NCBI GenBank assembly: GCA_017303715.1
Contig: JAFLBZ010000006.1
Location: 62,001-126,000, forward strand
Source: Rhodothermia bacterium
GTDB lineage: Bacteria; Bacteroidota; Rhodothermia; Rhodothermales; UBA2364
Length of the DNA: 64,000 bases
Direction of reading: 5' to 3'
A program made the translations under genes and the position numbers. This document shows positions 27,969 to 35,368 of this stretch, in pieces; positions within the stretch are counted from its first letter, which is position 1, and each line of letters begins with the position of its first letter. The notes under the pieces are model-generated. The model did not search any database, was not told the DNA's origin, and worked only from the letters and a program-made list of their open reading frames with translations.

Positions 27969-28565
27969 ATGGATTTAATACAGGTTGACATTATTGGTTT
28001 GTCCACAAGCCCGTCGAGTGGTGGGGCATACGCTTTGGTTCTAGGTGAAGTAGGCGGAAACAAGCGCCTTCCAATCATTATAGGCGCCTCGGAAGCACAG
28101 GCCATTGCATTAGAACTGGAAAAAATTGATCCGCCACGCCCCATGACGCATGATTTGCTACGGGAGGTTTTCCGTTCCGTTCGAGCAAATATCTCCGAGA
28201 TTGTGATAGACGAGTTGCGAGAAGGCACTTTTTACGCCAAAATTCGCTACGAATTTGAAGGCGAAGAACAAGAATTGGATGCCCGTCCGAGTGATGCCGT
28301 AGCCTTGGCTGTCCGCGTTGATGTACCTATCTTTGTAGAAATGAAGGTTCTGGAAGAAGCAGGTATTCCAACAGAAGAGGAAAATGAAAGCCCCTCCGTG
28401 CCTATTCGGTCTCAAGAGCAACGGCCCAAAGAGAAAAAAAGCGCTCCGAAGTCGAATTTAGAACGGATGCAGGCCGAGTTGGAAAAAGCCATTGAGGATG
28501 AGGAATACGAAAAAGCGGCTCGATTGCGCGACGAAATAGAACGCTTAACCGGAAAGTCGAATTAA
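27969..28565 (+). CDS. Bifunctional nuclease family protein (DUF151) with C-terminal UVR motif
   Basis: A 198-residue protein. Residues 1-125 are the DUF151 domain (VDIIGLSTSPSSGGAYALVL, RLPIIIGASEAQAIALELE, TYAKIRYE-like strand, LDARPSDAVALAVRV). A charged linker follows, then a UvrB/UvrC-type helical hairpin at the C-terminus (LEKAIEDEEYEKAARLRDEI). DUF151 proteins of plants and bacteria were reported to have DNase and RNase activity; the DUF151-UVR fusion is common in Bacteroidota and relatives. The UVR hairpin is a protein-protein contact element. The ATG at 27969 is preferred to an upstream in-frame GTG at 27942 because family proteins start at MDLIQVDIIGL. It may be cotranscribed with hisC. 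Confidence 0.9.
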   Translation: MDLIQVDIIGLSTSPSSGGAYALVLGEVGGNKRLPIIIGASEAQAIALELEKIDPPRPMTHDLLREVFRSVRANISEIVIDELREGTFYAKIRYEFEGEEQELDARPSDAVALAVRVDVPIFVEMKVLEEAGIPTEEENESPSVPIRSQEQRPKEKKSAPKSNLERMQAELEKAIEDEEYEKAARLRDEIERLTGKSN

Positions 28566-28835
28566 CCCAAAAACCATTTTTAGAAAAATCCGCTGGTGGG
28601 CTTTGGCTTCGCATTACCATCGGTTTTTTTCGGCGACACGCAGCGAGGGGACTTCGACAATGCGTAACCAGCAGGTACATATAACGAAAACACCTCCCTT
28701 TGCGACGACTTGATGGCCCAACATGTACCCTCAAAAAGGTGCGTTTATAAAGCCATGTCTCCTCCTGAACATTAAACCATCCCTGCACAATATGGTCAAA
28801 AAGAAACGTGTTCATCTTTGAAAACCTTCACGACC

Positions 28836-29129
28836 ATGTTACAAAAGTTTACCACCTACCAACTTACCGATGCAGAAAGCGCTCAAACCAATGGTGGGGC
28901 TGCGGCAGCCGGCGTTTTGCAAATAAACAAACAAACCACCATAGAATACTACTTCTATACACCGAGTATTGGCTATATCGAGGGTGTAGGTGATGCTTCA
29001 TTGGGCGATTATGGCGTAGCGATGTGGATCACCAGAAATGGGGTACGGCACGAGGTACAGTCACGCCGGCGGATTAGTCGCCTAAACGAGCGTTTCAATC
29101 TTGGTATTCCTGCACAATCTCTTGTCTGA
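28836..29129 (+). CDS. Small peptide with double-glycine-like leader (possible secreted peptide precursor)
   Basis: A 97-residue product starting MLQKFTTYQLTDAESAQTNGG; a TTG start at 28818 would add six residues. The N-terminal 21 residues look like the leader of double-glycine peptides (L-T/S-x-x-E-x-x-x-x-x-G-G), cut by C39-type ABC transporter peptidases. The remainder is alanine/glycine-rich at first (AAAAG), then has aromatic and beta-prone segments (TTIEYYFYTPSIGYIEG) and a basic tail (RRRISRLNERF). No modification enzyme or C39 transporter lies within the window. It is a single gene between the DUF151 gene and the convergent apbE. Alternative: a small hypothetical protein whose leader match is accidental. 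Confidence 0.6.
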   Translation: MLQKFTTYQLTDAESAQTNGGAAAAGVLQINKQTTIEYYFYTPSIGYIEGVGDASLGDYGVAMWITRNGVRHEVQSRRRISRLNERFNLGIPAQSLV

Positions 29130-29184
29130 CAAACCAACCACAAGCCTGATCTGGTGGAATGAGCATGTTATACGAATACCAAAC

Positions 29185-30165
29185 TCATTTCATTGTTTTC
29201 AGGAATACCCGCACGCCCTTATATCGGTTCTTGGCGGTTTGGACACCTTCCTCCCCAAGAACCGAAAGGGTCGTAGAAAGCGCATCCGCCAGTGCCCCGT
29301 CCTCCGAAAGAACCGTTACGCTTGTTCTCGTAGTTAGGCCCAAACCCGATCTTGGATCAAGAACGTGTGAATACCGAATGCCTGCAACTTCTACAAACTG
29401 CTCGGTATCGCCGCTGGTCGCAACAACGGTATCGTGGAGGTAATGAAGGGGCTTTTCAGAATCGTTTGGCAAAACAACGCCCCAGCCTTTTTGGTTGGGT
29501 GGTGGTGCGCCAATGGCAATTTCCCCACCTATTTCTACCAATGCACGCGGGCTTCCGGCTTTATGTAAAATATGGAGGGCGGCTTGTGCAATATAGCCTT
29601 TTGCAATTCCTCCCAAATCCAACTTCATTTCCGATTGCAACAACTTTACCCCTCTATTTTTCGGATAAAGCACCACTTTTTGCCAACCTATATTCTTTTT
29701 CGCTTGTCGGAGTTGAGCAGCATCTGGCAAACTACCCAAGTGGCGGGACTTCCGCCAAAGTTGTGAGAGCGGCCCAACGGTTATATCGAATGCCCCGCCC
29801 GACCAAGCAGCAATTTCCTGTGCCCGTGCAAGCACCGTAAACAACTCCCGACTTACGACTTTTACCCTATCCACTGCTTGCGTCGTAAGTAAATTCAACT
29901 CACTGTCTATACGATAATCGCTCATAATGGCGTCTAAACGGTCTATTTCTGCAAATGCCAGTCGTGCGCGTTCTACCGCCGTTTCTTCTTGTTCGGAAAA
30001 CAATGCAATCCGTACTTGCATCCCAAGGTGGTGTTGCCTAAATTCAAATTTCTTTAAAGTTCTCTTTACGCTTATTTCATTTCGCCTACCACACCCCACC
30101 CATATGGCCATCATCAGCAAACAAATGATCATAAAGCCTTTGCAAACAAGCTTCCTACTGTTCAT
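29185..30165 (-). CDS. apbE: FAD:protein FMN transferase (ApbE), lipoprotein
   Basis: A 326-residue periplasmic enzyme that attaches FMN from FAD to threonine residues of target flavoproteins (NqrB/NqrC, RnfG/RnfD and related). The signal MIICLLMMAIWVGC gives an acylated cysteine near residue 25. Family motifs are FRQHHLGMQVRI, YRIDSELNLL, GAFDITVGPL, DLGGIAKGYIAQAA, EIGGEIA and the metal/FAD site YSHVLDPRSG with DALSTTLSVLG after it. No Nqr or Rnf genes are in the window. Its first 62 bp overlap head to head with the formylglycine-enzyme-like gene on the plus strand. A start at 30132 would shorten the signal to a still plausible length and the overlap to 29 bp. Confidence 0.92.
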   Translation of the reverse strand: MNSRKLVCKGFMIICLLMMAIWVGCGRRNEISVKRTLKKFEFRQHHLGMQVRIALFSEQEETAVERARLAFAEIDRLDAIMSDYRIDSELNLLTTQAVDRVKVVSRELFTVLARAQEIAAWSGGAFDITVGPLSQLWRKSRHLGSLPDAAQLRQAKKNIGWQKVVLYPKNRGVKLLQSEMKLDLGGIAKGYIAQAALHILHKAGSPRALVEIGGEIAIGAPPPNQKGWGVVLPNDSEKPLHYLHDTVVATSGDTEQFVEVAGIRYSHVLDPRSGLGLTTRTSVTVLSEDGALADALSTTLSVLGEEGVQTAKNRYKGVRVFLKTMK

Positions 30166-30922
30166 TTTGGGTTACAACCTCGTTTTAGGACAACAAACGA
30201 AAGAGGTACAGACCATAAAAATAGAAGGGACTGTTGTCTCTTTCGATATGGTAAAAATACCATCAGGACAAGCCATACTGCAACTTGGCGATCAAACGGT
30301 TTCCCGTTCTCTTGACAAAACCATGTGGATTTCCAAAACAGAAGTCACATGGGACTTGTTTGACATCTTTGTTTATGGATTGGACACTAAAAGCGCCAGT
30401 CCTTCGCCCGAAGTCGCCGCCGTTGCCCGACCCAGCAAACCTTACGTCTTGCCCGGTCGCGTGTTTGGGCATCTCGGTTTTCCCGCCTCTGCCATGTCCT
30501 ATTACCACGCGGGCATGTTCACGAAATGGCTTTCTGCGAAAACAGGCAAAAAATTCAGGCTTTTGACCGAGCCTGAATGGGAATACATGTGCATCAAAGG
30601 CCGCAAACCAACATCCGTGACAACAGAAGAGGGCTGGGTTTGGGAAAACTCGGACGACAAATTGCACAAAGTAGGCGCAAAACCGGAGAATGAATTGGGC
30701 TTGGTTGATGTATTTGGGAATGTAGGCGAGTGGGTGCAGTCCGATACCGAAACACCTTTTACCAAAGGTGGGCACTTTTTGGAGGATGCCGAAAATGTCT
30801 CTTGTACAGCAAAATCTCCACAAACACCCGATTGGAACATGACCGATCCGCAACTGCCCAAAAGCCGTTGGTGGCTCTCGGACGCCTCCTATGTCGGCCT
30901 CCGCATCGCAATGGAAGAATAA
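30104..30922 (+). CDS. Formylglycine-generating enzyme (SUMF1/FGE-sulfatase) family protein, exported
   Basis: A 272-residue protein with a signal peptide (TSFLLFILGYNLVLG), followed by the FGE-like fold: MVKIPSGQAILQLGD, WISKTEVTWDLFDIF, a MSYYHAGMFTKWLSAKTGKKFRLLTE segment with the usual EPEWEYMC, then LGLVDVFGNVGEWV and a C-terminal SYVGLRI. True FGEs oxidise a cysteine in sulfatases to formylglycine; many Bacteroidota members (GldJ/GldK type) have structural roles instead. No sulfatase is seen in the window. The start is either ATG 30104 or ATG 30125; both keep the signal peptide. It overlaps the 5' end of apbE and is 69 bp upstream of the Tat oxidoreductase, probably as first gene of a four-gene operon. 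Confidence 0.82.
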   Translation: MAIISKQMIIKPLQTSFLLFILGYNLVLGQQTKEVQTIKIEGTVVSFDMVKIPSGQAILQLGDQTVSRSLDKTMWISKTEVTWDLFDIFVYGLDTKSASPSPEVAAVARPSKPYVLPGRVFGHLGFPASAMSYYHAGMFTKWLSAKTGKKFRLLTEPEWEYMCIKGRKPTSVTTEEGWVWENSDDKLHKVGAKPENELGLVDVFGNVGEWVQSDTETPFTKGGHFLEDAENVSCTAKSPQTPDWNMTDPQLPKSRWWLSDASYVGLRIAMEE

Positions 30923-30991
30923 ATTAACCACTATAAATCCAGTAATACACACCTTTTTGCCTCCTTTTTTCACCAAAAAACCCGTTTAACC

Positions 30992-32281
30992 ATGAACAAT
31001 ACACGACGCGATTTCTTAAAAACCTCGGCTGTGGCCACTGCCGGACTTATGGTATCTGGCCATTTTGCATGGGCCAATGTGGCCGAAACCCTAAAAGTGG
31101 GCTTGATTGGCTGCGGAGGACGTGGAACGGGTGCGGCCCGAGATTGTGTCACCGGAGCAGATGGCATCACCATTTGGGCCATGGGAGACCTCTTTGAAGA
31201 CCGCTTGGATGCTTCTTTTGCACAACTCAAGCAACACATTGGCGACAAATTGCAGGTCACCGAGTCACGAAAATTTACGGGCTTTGATGCTTACCAAAAA
31301 GTCTTGGCGACCGGAGTAGATGTCGTGATTTTGGCAGCCCCTCCGGGATTCCGTCCTGCACATTTCGAGGCTGCGGTTAATGCCGGAAAGCATATTTTCA
31401 TGGAAAAACCCGTTGCCGTAGATCCCACAGGTATTCGGAAAATACTCGCCGCCGCCGAGGTTTCCGTACAAAAAAAACTATGCGTGGTGGCTGGTACACA
31501 ACGCCGACACGATCCCAAATACGTCGAGGCAATCCAGCGTATTCATAATGGTGCCATCGGAGAAGTGGTTACGGGGCAGGTTTATTGGAACCAAGGAGGA
31601 CTTTGGAAATACGACCGCAAACCCGGTATGAGTGATATGGAGTGGCAAATCCGAAACTGGCTTTATTTTACATGGACTTCCGGCGATCACATTGTTGAGC
31701 AACACATCCATAACATTGATGTCGCAAACTGGGTGATGAAGGGACATCCCGTAAAAGCCGTTGGAATGGGTGGCCGACAAGTTCGTGTTGATCCCGCTTA
31801 CGGGCACATTTTCGACCATTTTGCCATTGAGTTCGAGTATGCAAATGGTACGAAAATCCTCTCGATGTGCCGTCAACAAGACGGAACAGAGTCTAATGTG
31901 AGTGAATTTTTCTATGGTACAAAGGGCACAAGCAATGCCAAAGACAGCATCCGAGGCGAACAACCTTGGCGCTACAAAGGAACTGGCCCAGATGTAAATC
32001 CATATGTAAATGAACATACCAACCTCATTAAAGCCATCCGTAACGGAAACCTACTGAATGAGGCTAAACAAGTCGCGGAAAGCAACCTAACAGCCATTAT
32101 GGGCCGCGAAGCCGCTTATACAGGTGCGCTTATTACATGGGATGACATCCTACAAGCAAACCAAGACCTAACACCCGCCCAAATGGTCTTTGGCGATCTA
32201 CCCGTAGCACCCGTACCCCATCCGGGTATTACAAAAATCAATCGCCCCGCCTATGGCCACTTCTTTGAGACCAAGCCCTAA
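30992..32281 (+). CDS. Gfo/Idh/MocA family oxidoreductase with Tat signal
   Basis: A 429-residue NAD(P)-dependent sugar-type oxidoreductase exported by the Tat pathway: the N-terminus has NTRRDFLKTSAVATAGLM (twin arginine). Next comes the Rossmann motif GLIGCGGRGTGAARD, the EKPVAVDP lysine motif and the catalytic region GDHIVEQHIHNIDVANW. The C-terminal alpha/beta domain includes the GREAAYTG helix. Tat-exported members with bound cofactor are common in Bacteroidota and Planctomycetes, and have been linked to 3-keto-sugar formation that feeds DUF1080 hydrolases. A DUF1080 fusion lies at 20.4-24.0 kb. It is 26 bp upstream of the isomerase gene and clearly in the same operon. Confidence 0.9.
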   Translation: MNNTRRDFLKTSAVATAGLMVSGHFAWANVAETLKVGLIGCGGRGTGAARDCVTGADGITIWAMGDLFEDRLDASFAQLKQHIGDKLQVTESRKFTGFDAYQKVLATGVDVVILAAPPGFRPAHFEAAVNAGKHIFMEKPVAVDPTGIRKILAAAEVSVQKKLCVVAGTQRRHDPKYVEAIQRIHNGAIGEVVTGQVYWNQGGLWKYDRKPGMSDMEWQIRNWLYFTWTSGDHIVEQHIHNIDVANWVMKGHPVKAVGMGGRQVRVDPAYGHIFDHFAIEFEYANGTKILSMCRQQDGTESNVSEFFYGTKGTSNAKDSIRGEQPWRYKGTGPDVNPYVNEHTNLIKAIRNGNLLNEAKQVAESNLTAIMGREAAYTGALITWDDILQANQDLTPAQMVFGDLPVAPVPHPGITKINRPAYGHFFETKP

Positions 32282-32307
32282 ATTACCTACCTTTTGAATT
32301 GAACCTC

Positions 32308-33228
32308 ATGAACAGACGACACTTTATCCAAACCAGTGCTTTTGGGATGGCAGCTACTACATTTCCGATTTCTGGCCAAGCCAAGGACACAGATGCTACA
32401 ACGGAAAAGCACCAATTCAAACAGAAATACGCCCCACACGATGGCATGTTTAGACATCATGCCGGAAAGGACATCTTAGACCAACTCCGGTTTATGGCTG
32501 ATACGGGGTTTATGGCCTTCGAAGACAACGGTATGCGTGGGCGAACTGTAGAGCAACAAAAGGCGATCGGCAACCTTATGAGCCAACTCGGCATGACGAT
32601 GGGGGTTTTTGTGGCGCACAATATTGCATGGAGCGATGCCAACCTTGCCTCTGGAGACCTTGCAAAGCGCGAACAATTCCTTGCCGAAATTCGGGAATCC
32701 GTCGAAGTCGCAAAGCGATGTAATGCCAAGTGGATGACGGTTGTACCCGGTGCATTAGACAAAAGATTGGCCTTAGACTACCAGACCGCCCATGTGGTAG
32801 AAGCTCTCCGCCAAGCCTCCGAAATCTTAGAACCACATGGCTTGGTCATGGTACTCGAACCCTTAAATCCGTATAGGGATCATCCGGGCCTCTTCCTAAG
32901 CCGCTCACCCCAGGCTTATTTGGTGTGCCGCGCCGTAAACAGTCCCTCATGCAAAATCTTATTCGACATTTATCACCAACAAATTACCGAAGGAAACCTA
33001 ATCCCCAACATCGAAAAGTGTTGGGAGGAAATTGCCTACTTCCAAATTGGTGACAATCCGGGGCGGAATGAACCCGGTACGGGCGAAATTAACTACCGGA
33101 ATGTATTCTCATTCATCTACAACAAAGGATATCGAGGGGTATTGGGCATGGAACATGGCAACGCCAAGCCGGATAAAGCCGGAGAGCAAGCCGTTATTAA
33201 TGCTTATGTTGCAGCCGATTCGTTCTAA
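32308..33228 (+). CDS. Sugar phosphate isomerase/epimerase-like TIM-barrel protein with Tat signal
   Basis: A 306-residue protein with a twin-arginine signal (MNRRHFIQTSAFGMAATTF) and an AP endonuclease 2 / hydroxypyruvate isomerase-type TIM barrel. Family strands are MADTGFMAFEDNGM, GVFVAHNIAW, LVMVLEPLNPYRDHPG (metal-ligand glutamate), CKILFDIYHQQITEGNL (D and H ligands), IAYFQIGDNPGRNEPGTGEI (typical of hydroxypyruvate isomerases) and GVLGMEHGN. It probably isomerises or epimerises a sugar or keto-acid in the periplasm together with the preceding oxidoreductase; the substrate is inferred only by context. An in-frame TTG at 32299 lies just upstream, but the ATG at 32308 gives the proper Tat start. 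Confidence 0.88.
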   Translation: MNRRHFIQTSAFGMAATTFPISGQAKDTDATTEKHQFKQKYAPHDGMFRHHAGKDILDQLRFMADTGFMAFEDNGMRGRTVEQQKAIGNLMSQLGMTMGVFVAHNIAWSDANLASGDLAKREQFLAEIRESVEVAKRCNAKWMTVVPGALDKRLALDYQTAHVVEALRQASEILEPHGLVMVLEPLNPYRDHPGLFLSRSPQAYLVCRAVNSPSCKILFDIYHQQITEGNLIPNIEKCWEEIAYFQIGDNPGRNEPGTGEINYRNVFSFIYNKGYRGVLGMEHGNAKPDKAGEQAVINAYVAADSF

Positions 33229-33267
33229 CTCTGATATACATTTTCAGAATAACCAAAACACAGCCCT

Positions 33268-33981
33268 ATGAGACCAACTTCAATCTTATTCTTATGCCTT
33301 CTCTTTTGGAGTGGCAAAGTGTTTGCCCAAGGTAATACAAACGCGAAAATCACCGGAAACCCATACTTAGGCGAATGGAATTATAAAATTTTAGATACGC
33401 CAGACGGTGATATGGTGGGTAAACTCATCTTGAAGGTGGATGGAAAAGGCCAACTTACGAATGATGCCTTTTTAGCGCCTGCCGCGATTAGCCAATATGT
33501 TTATAGTGAAGAAGGTCTAACGTTCTCCACAAAGGTATCTTTGGCCAACGGCTATACCTTTAATTGTACGTTTTCAGGCGAACTAAAATCTGGCGAACTA
33601 AAAGGGAAATTGGAAGTCATGGAAATGGGGCGCACCTTCGAGGTGGTGGCAAGCCGTTCTATAGAGGTTGGCATATTCTCCGGCAAATGGAGCTATACCA
33701 TTTATAACACCCCACAAGGAGACCTCTCTGGCGTATTAACCATCTTAGAAGAGGGGAGCGGAACTTTGGCAAATGACGCCTTTATAGAAACGGCTTTGGT
33801 TAAACAACTGGTTGTCGAGGGCAATACGTTGACCTTCAAATCAGCAGTCACTGTGGCAGATGGACAAACGTTTTCCATTAATTTTATCGGCACTTCGGAA
33901 AATAACCTATTGAATGGCAGCCTGTCGGTACTGGAGATTGGCCAAGATTATGTTGTGAAAGGGAAGCGCATCCTAGAATGA
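33268..33981 (+). CDS. Secreted protein made of two tandem about 95-residue repeats
   Basis: A 237-residue protein with a signal peptide (SILFLCLLFWSGKVFA). The mature protein is an internal duplication: repeat 1 starts GEWNYKILDTPDGDMVG and repeat 2 GKWSYTIYNTPQGDLSG. Both continue through a G-x-L-x-N-D-A-F strand, a V-x-x-x-G-L/N-T-F-x-x-x-V strand, and a G-x-T/L-F-x-x-x-F-x-G/I-G-x-x-x hairpin, ending EMGRTFEVVASRS versus EIGQDYVVKGKR. The pattern suggests beta-sandwich or lipocalin-like barrels. No family was recognised. It is 39 bp behind the isomerase and likely the last gene of the operon, so it may bind the sugar or assist the enzymes. Confidence 0.75.
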   Translation: MRPTSILFLCLLFWSGKVFAQGNTNAKITGNPYLGEWNYKILDTPDGDMVGKLILKVDGKGQLTNDAFLAPAAISQYVYSEEGLTFSTKVSLANGYTFNCTFSGELKSGELKGKLEVMEMGRTFEVVASRSIEVGIFSGKWSYTIYNTPQGDLSGVLTILEEGSGTLANDAFIETALVKQLVVEGNTLTFKSAVTVADGQTFSINFIGTSENNLLNGSLSVLEIGQDYVVKGKRILE

Positions 33982-34429
33982 GTGCCATAACGAGCGCTAT
34001 GGGTTAATCAGGCTTTCGCCATAATGGGGGCTACCAGAAAACCCAGCGCTGAAGCATGGGGTTAATTCCAAGCCGAAAAGCATTTGGCAACGCCGCTTGT
34101 CTGAATAGAGTCGCAAAGCAAGTAAAAACAATCCTAAATGGAAAATGAGTACCCAACAATAATGGCTCCCCGATCATCATCACAGAGACACAAATCCAAG
34201 TAAAACATTAAGGGTTATACAAAAAGCCGTTGAAAGAAAATCAGCGAAAACACTTTTTACACAACCTCGGTATATTTCTATCTTCAATCCGATGCTTTAT
34301 CACGTTAAGGCATCTATGTAGGGCAGTGAGATCGTGCATATGGTATCCCAAAACCACTTTTTTATGTCCGGTTTGCCCGATACTGACAGACATAACTTGG
34401 CAAGGTTACTAATGGGCATATCCCAAAGA

Positions 34430-34474
34430 AGAGCAGCCTCATGATTTCACAAGGCTGCTCTATACGACTTTTTT
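34430..34474 (+). terminator. Rho-independent terminator-like hairpin in a gene-free stretch
   Basis: AGAGCAGCC (34430-34438) pairs with GGCTGCTCT (34453-34461) over a 14-base loop; a run of six T follows at 34469-34474. The nearest upstream gene ends about 450 bp before it, so it either ends a long trailer or a small unrecognised transcript. Confidence 0.6.
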
Positions 34475-34488
34475 AATCTATAATTGAA

Positions 34489-34624
34489 CTTGCGTGCGCG
34501 TAGGCTGCGGTTTGGTAAGAGAAGTTCGTATTAGAAATGATTGCCCTACGGTTTACCAGCCAATTTGCGAGGAAGTGAATTTCGCCATGTGCTTAAGATG
34601 GAGAAACAACCTCGCGCACGCAAG
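34489..34624. repeat. Inverted-repeat-bounded element of 136 bp
   Basis: CTTGCGTGCGCG at 34489-34500 is repeated as its exact reverse complement at 34613-34624. Inside, GGTAA (about 34516-34520) and TTACC (about 34556) can pair as a second stem. It could be a small nonautonomous element, a structured RNA, or part of the regulatory region of the following sigma/kinase operon. Confidence 0.5.
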
Positions 34625-34787
34625 AACTTTTCGCTTTCATTAGGCTTAACGTAATGGATACCCAAAAAGGATCATGCGTGTAAAAACTTTTTTTGATCAC
34701 CTTGTCCATGCCGTTTTTTGTCTTACTTTCCAAAAGCGGTTTACCCATCACAATACAAAACTATGGCATAAGCCAACCCTTACCCAA

Positions 34788-35354
34788 ATGGCACAAAATC
34801 CAAACCTTACCCAACTCCTCCGACAAATCAGTGACGGCGACCAAAAAGCGCTAAATGATGTTTTTCCACTGGTTTATGATGAGCTTCGCGCTATTGCACA
34901 CCATCGTCTTGCCCGCAATCGAATGGGCGAAACGCTGAATACGACCGCCTTGGTGCATGAGGCATACATGAAATTGATAGATCAGTCGCAGTCCCACATC
35001 AATGATCGCAGCCATTTCTTCGCACTCTCCAGTGTGGCAATGCGTCACATTTTAGTGGATTATGCCCGCTCGCGGAGCGCTGCAAAACGCGGTGGTGCAA
35101 ATGTGGCACTTAGTTTAGATGATGTGAATATTGCCGTCGAAGATCGTGCGCAAGAACTGTTAAACTTAGACCAAGCGCTCGAAAAGTTGGCCTCGGTCAA
35201 TGAACGCATGTCTAAAGTGGTGGAATATAAATTCTTTGGTGGCTTAACGAACGAAGAAGTTGCCACGGTGCTTGGCGTATCGGTTCCGACGGTCAAGCGC
35301 GATTGGCAGTTTGCCCGAACTTGGTTGTACCAGCACATGACCTCAGACCAATAA
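34788..35354 (+). CDS. ECF sigma factor, TIGR02999-like, with Thr-Thr in region 2.2
   Basis: A 188-residue sigma-70 factor with regions 2 and 4 only. Region 2 holds FPLVYDELRAIAHHRLARN, then LNTTALVHEAYMKL, and HFFALSSVAMRHILVDYAR; region 4 has FFGGLTNEEVATVLGVSVPTVKRDWQFARTWL. This pattern matches the TIGR02999 family, often paired with Ser/Thr kinases. The acidic D-x-E-D residues that most ECF factors use to bind core RNA polymerase are absent; Asn51-Thr52-Thr53 stand there. In the Vibrio EcfP/PknT system such a factor is activated by phosphorylation of a threonine. The kinase gene starts 14 bp downstream. I chose ATG 34788; the open frame upstream lacks sigma features. Confidence 0.88.
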   Translation: MAQNPNLTQLLRQISDGDQKALNDVFPLVYDELRAIAHHRLARNRMGETLNTTALVHEAYMKLIDQSQSHINDRSHFFALSSVAMRHILVDYARSRSAAKRGGANVALSLDDVNIAVEDRAQELLNLDQALEKLASVNERMSKVVEYKFFGGLTNEEVATVLGVSVPTVKRDWQFARTWLYQHMTSDQ

Positions 35355-35368
35355 GCCGCTTGGGTGCT

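Larger units (their letters stand above)
33982..34787. other. About 800 bp without a convincing gene
   Basis: I see no good coding region. The stretch holds a terminator-like hairpin at 34430-34474 and an inverted-repeat element at 34489-34624. A 34-codon frame (34340-34444, ending QRRAAS at the hairpin) resembles a gene end but has no recognisable relative. The first 200 bp contain two related phrases with GGGTTAAT (near 34010 and 34059), possibly decayed DNA. Confidence 0.6.

Noticed and set aside
28402-28815. 137-codon minus-strand frame
   Set aside because: It overlaps the DUF151-UVR gene in antisense and has no protein-like features.
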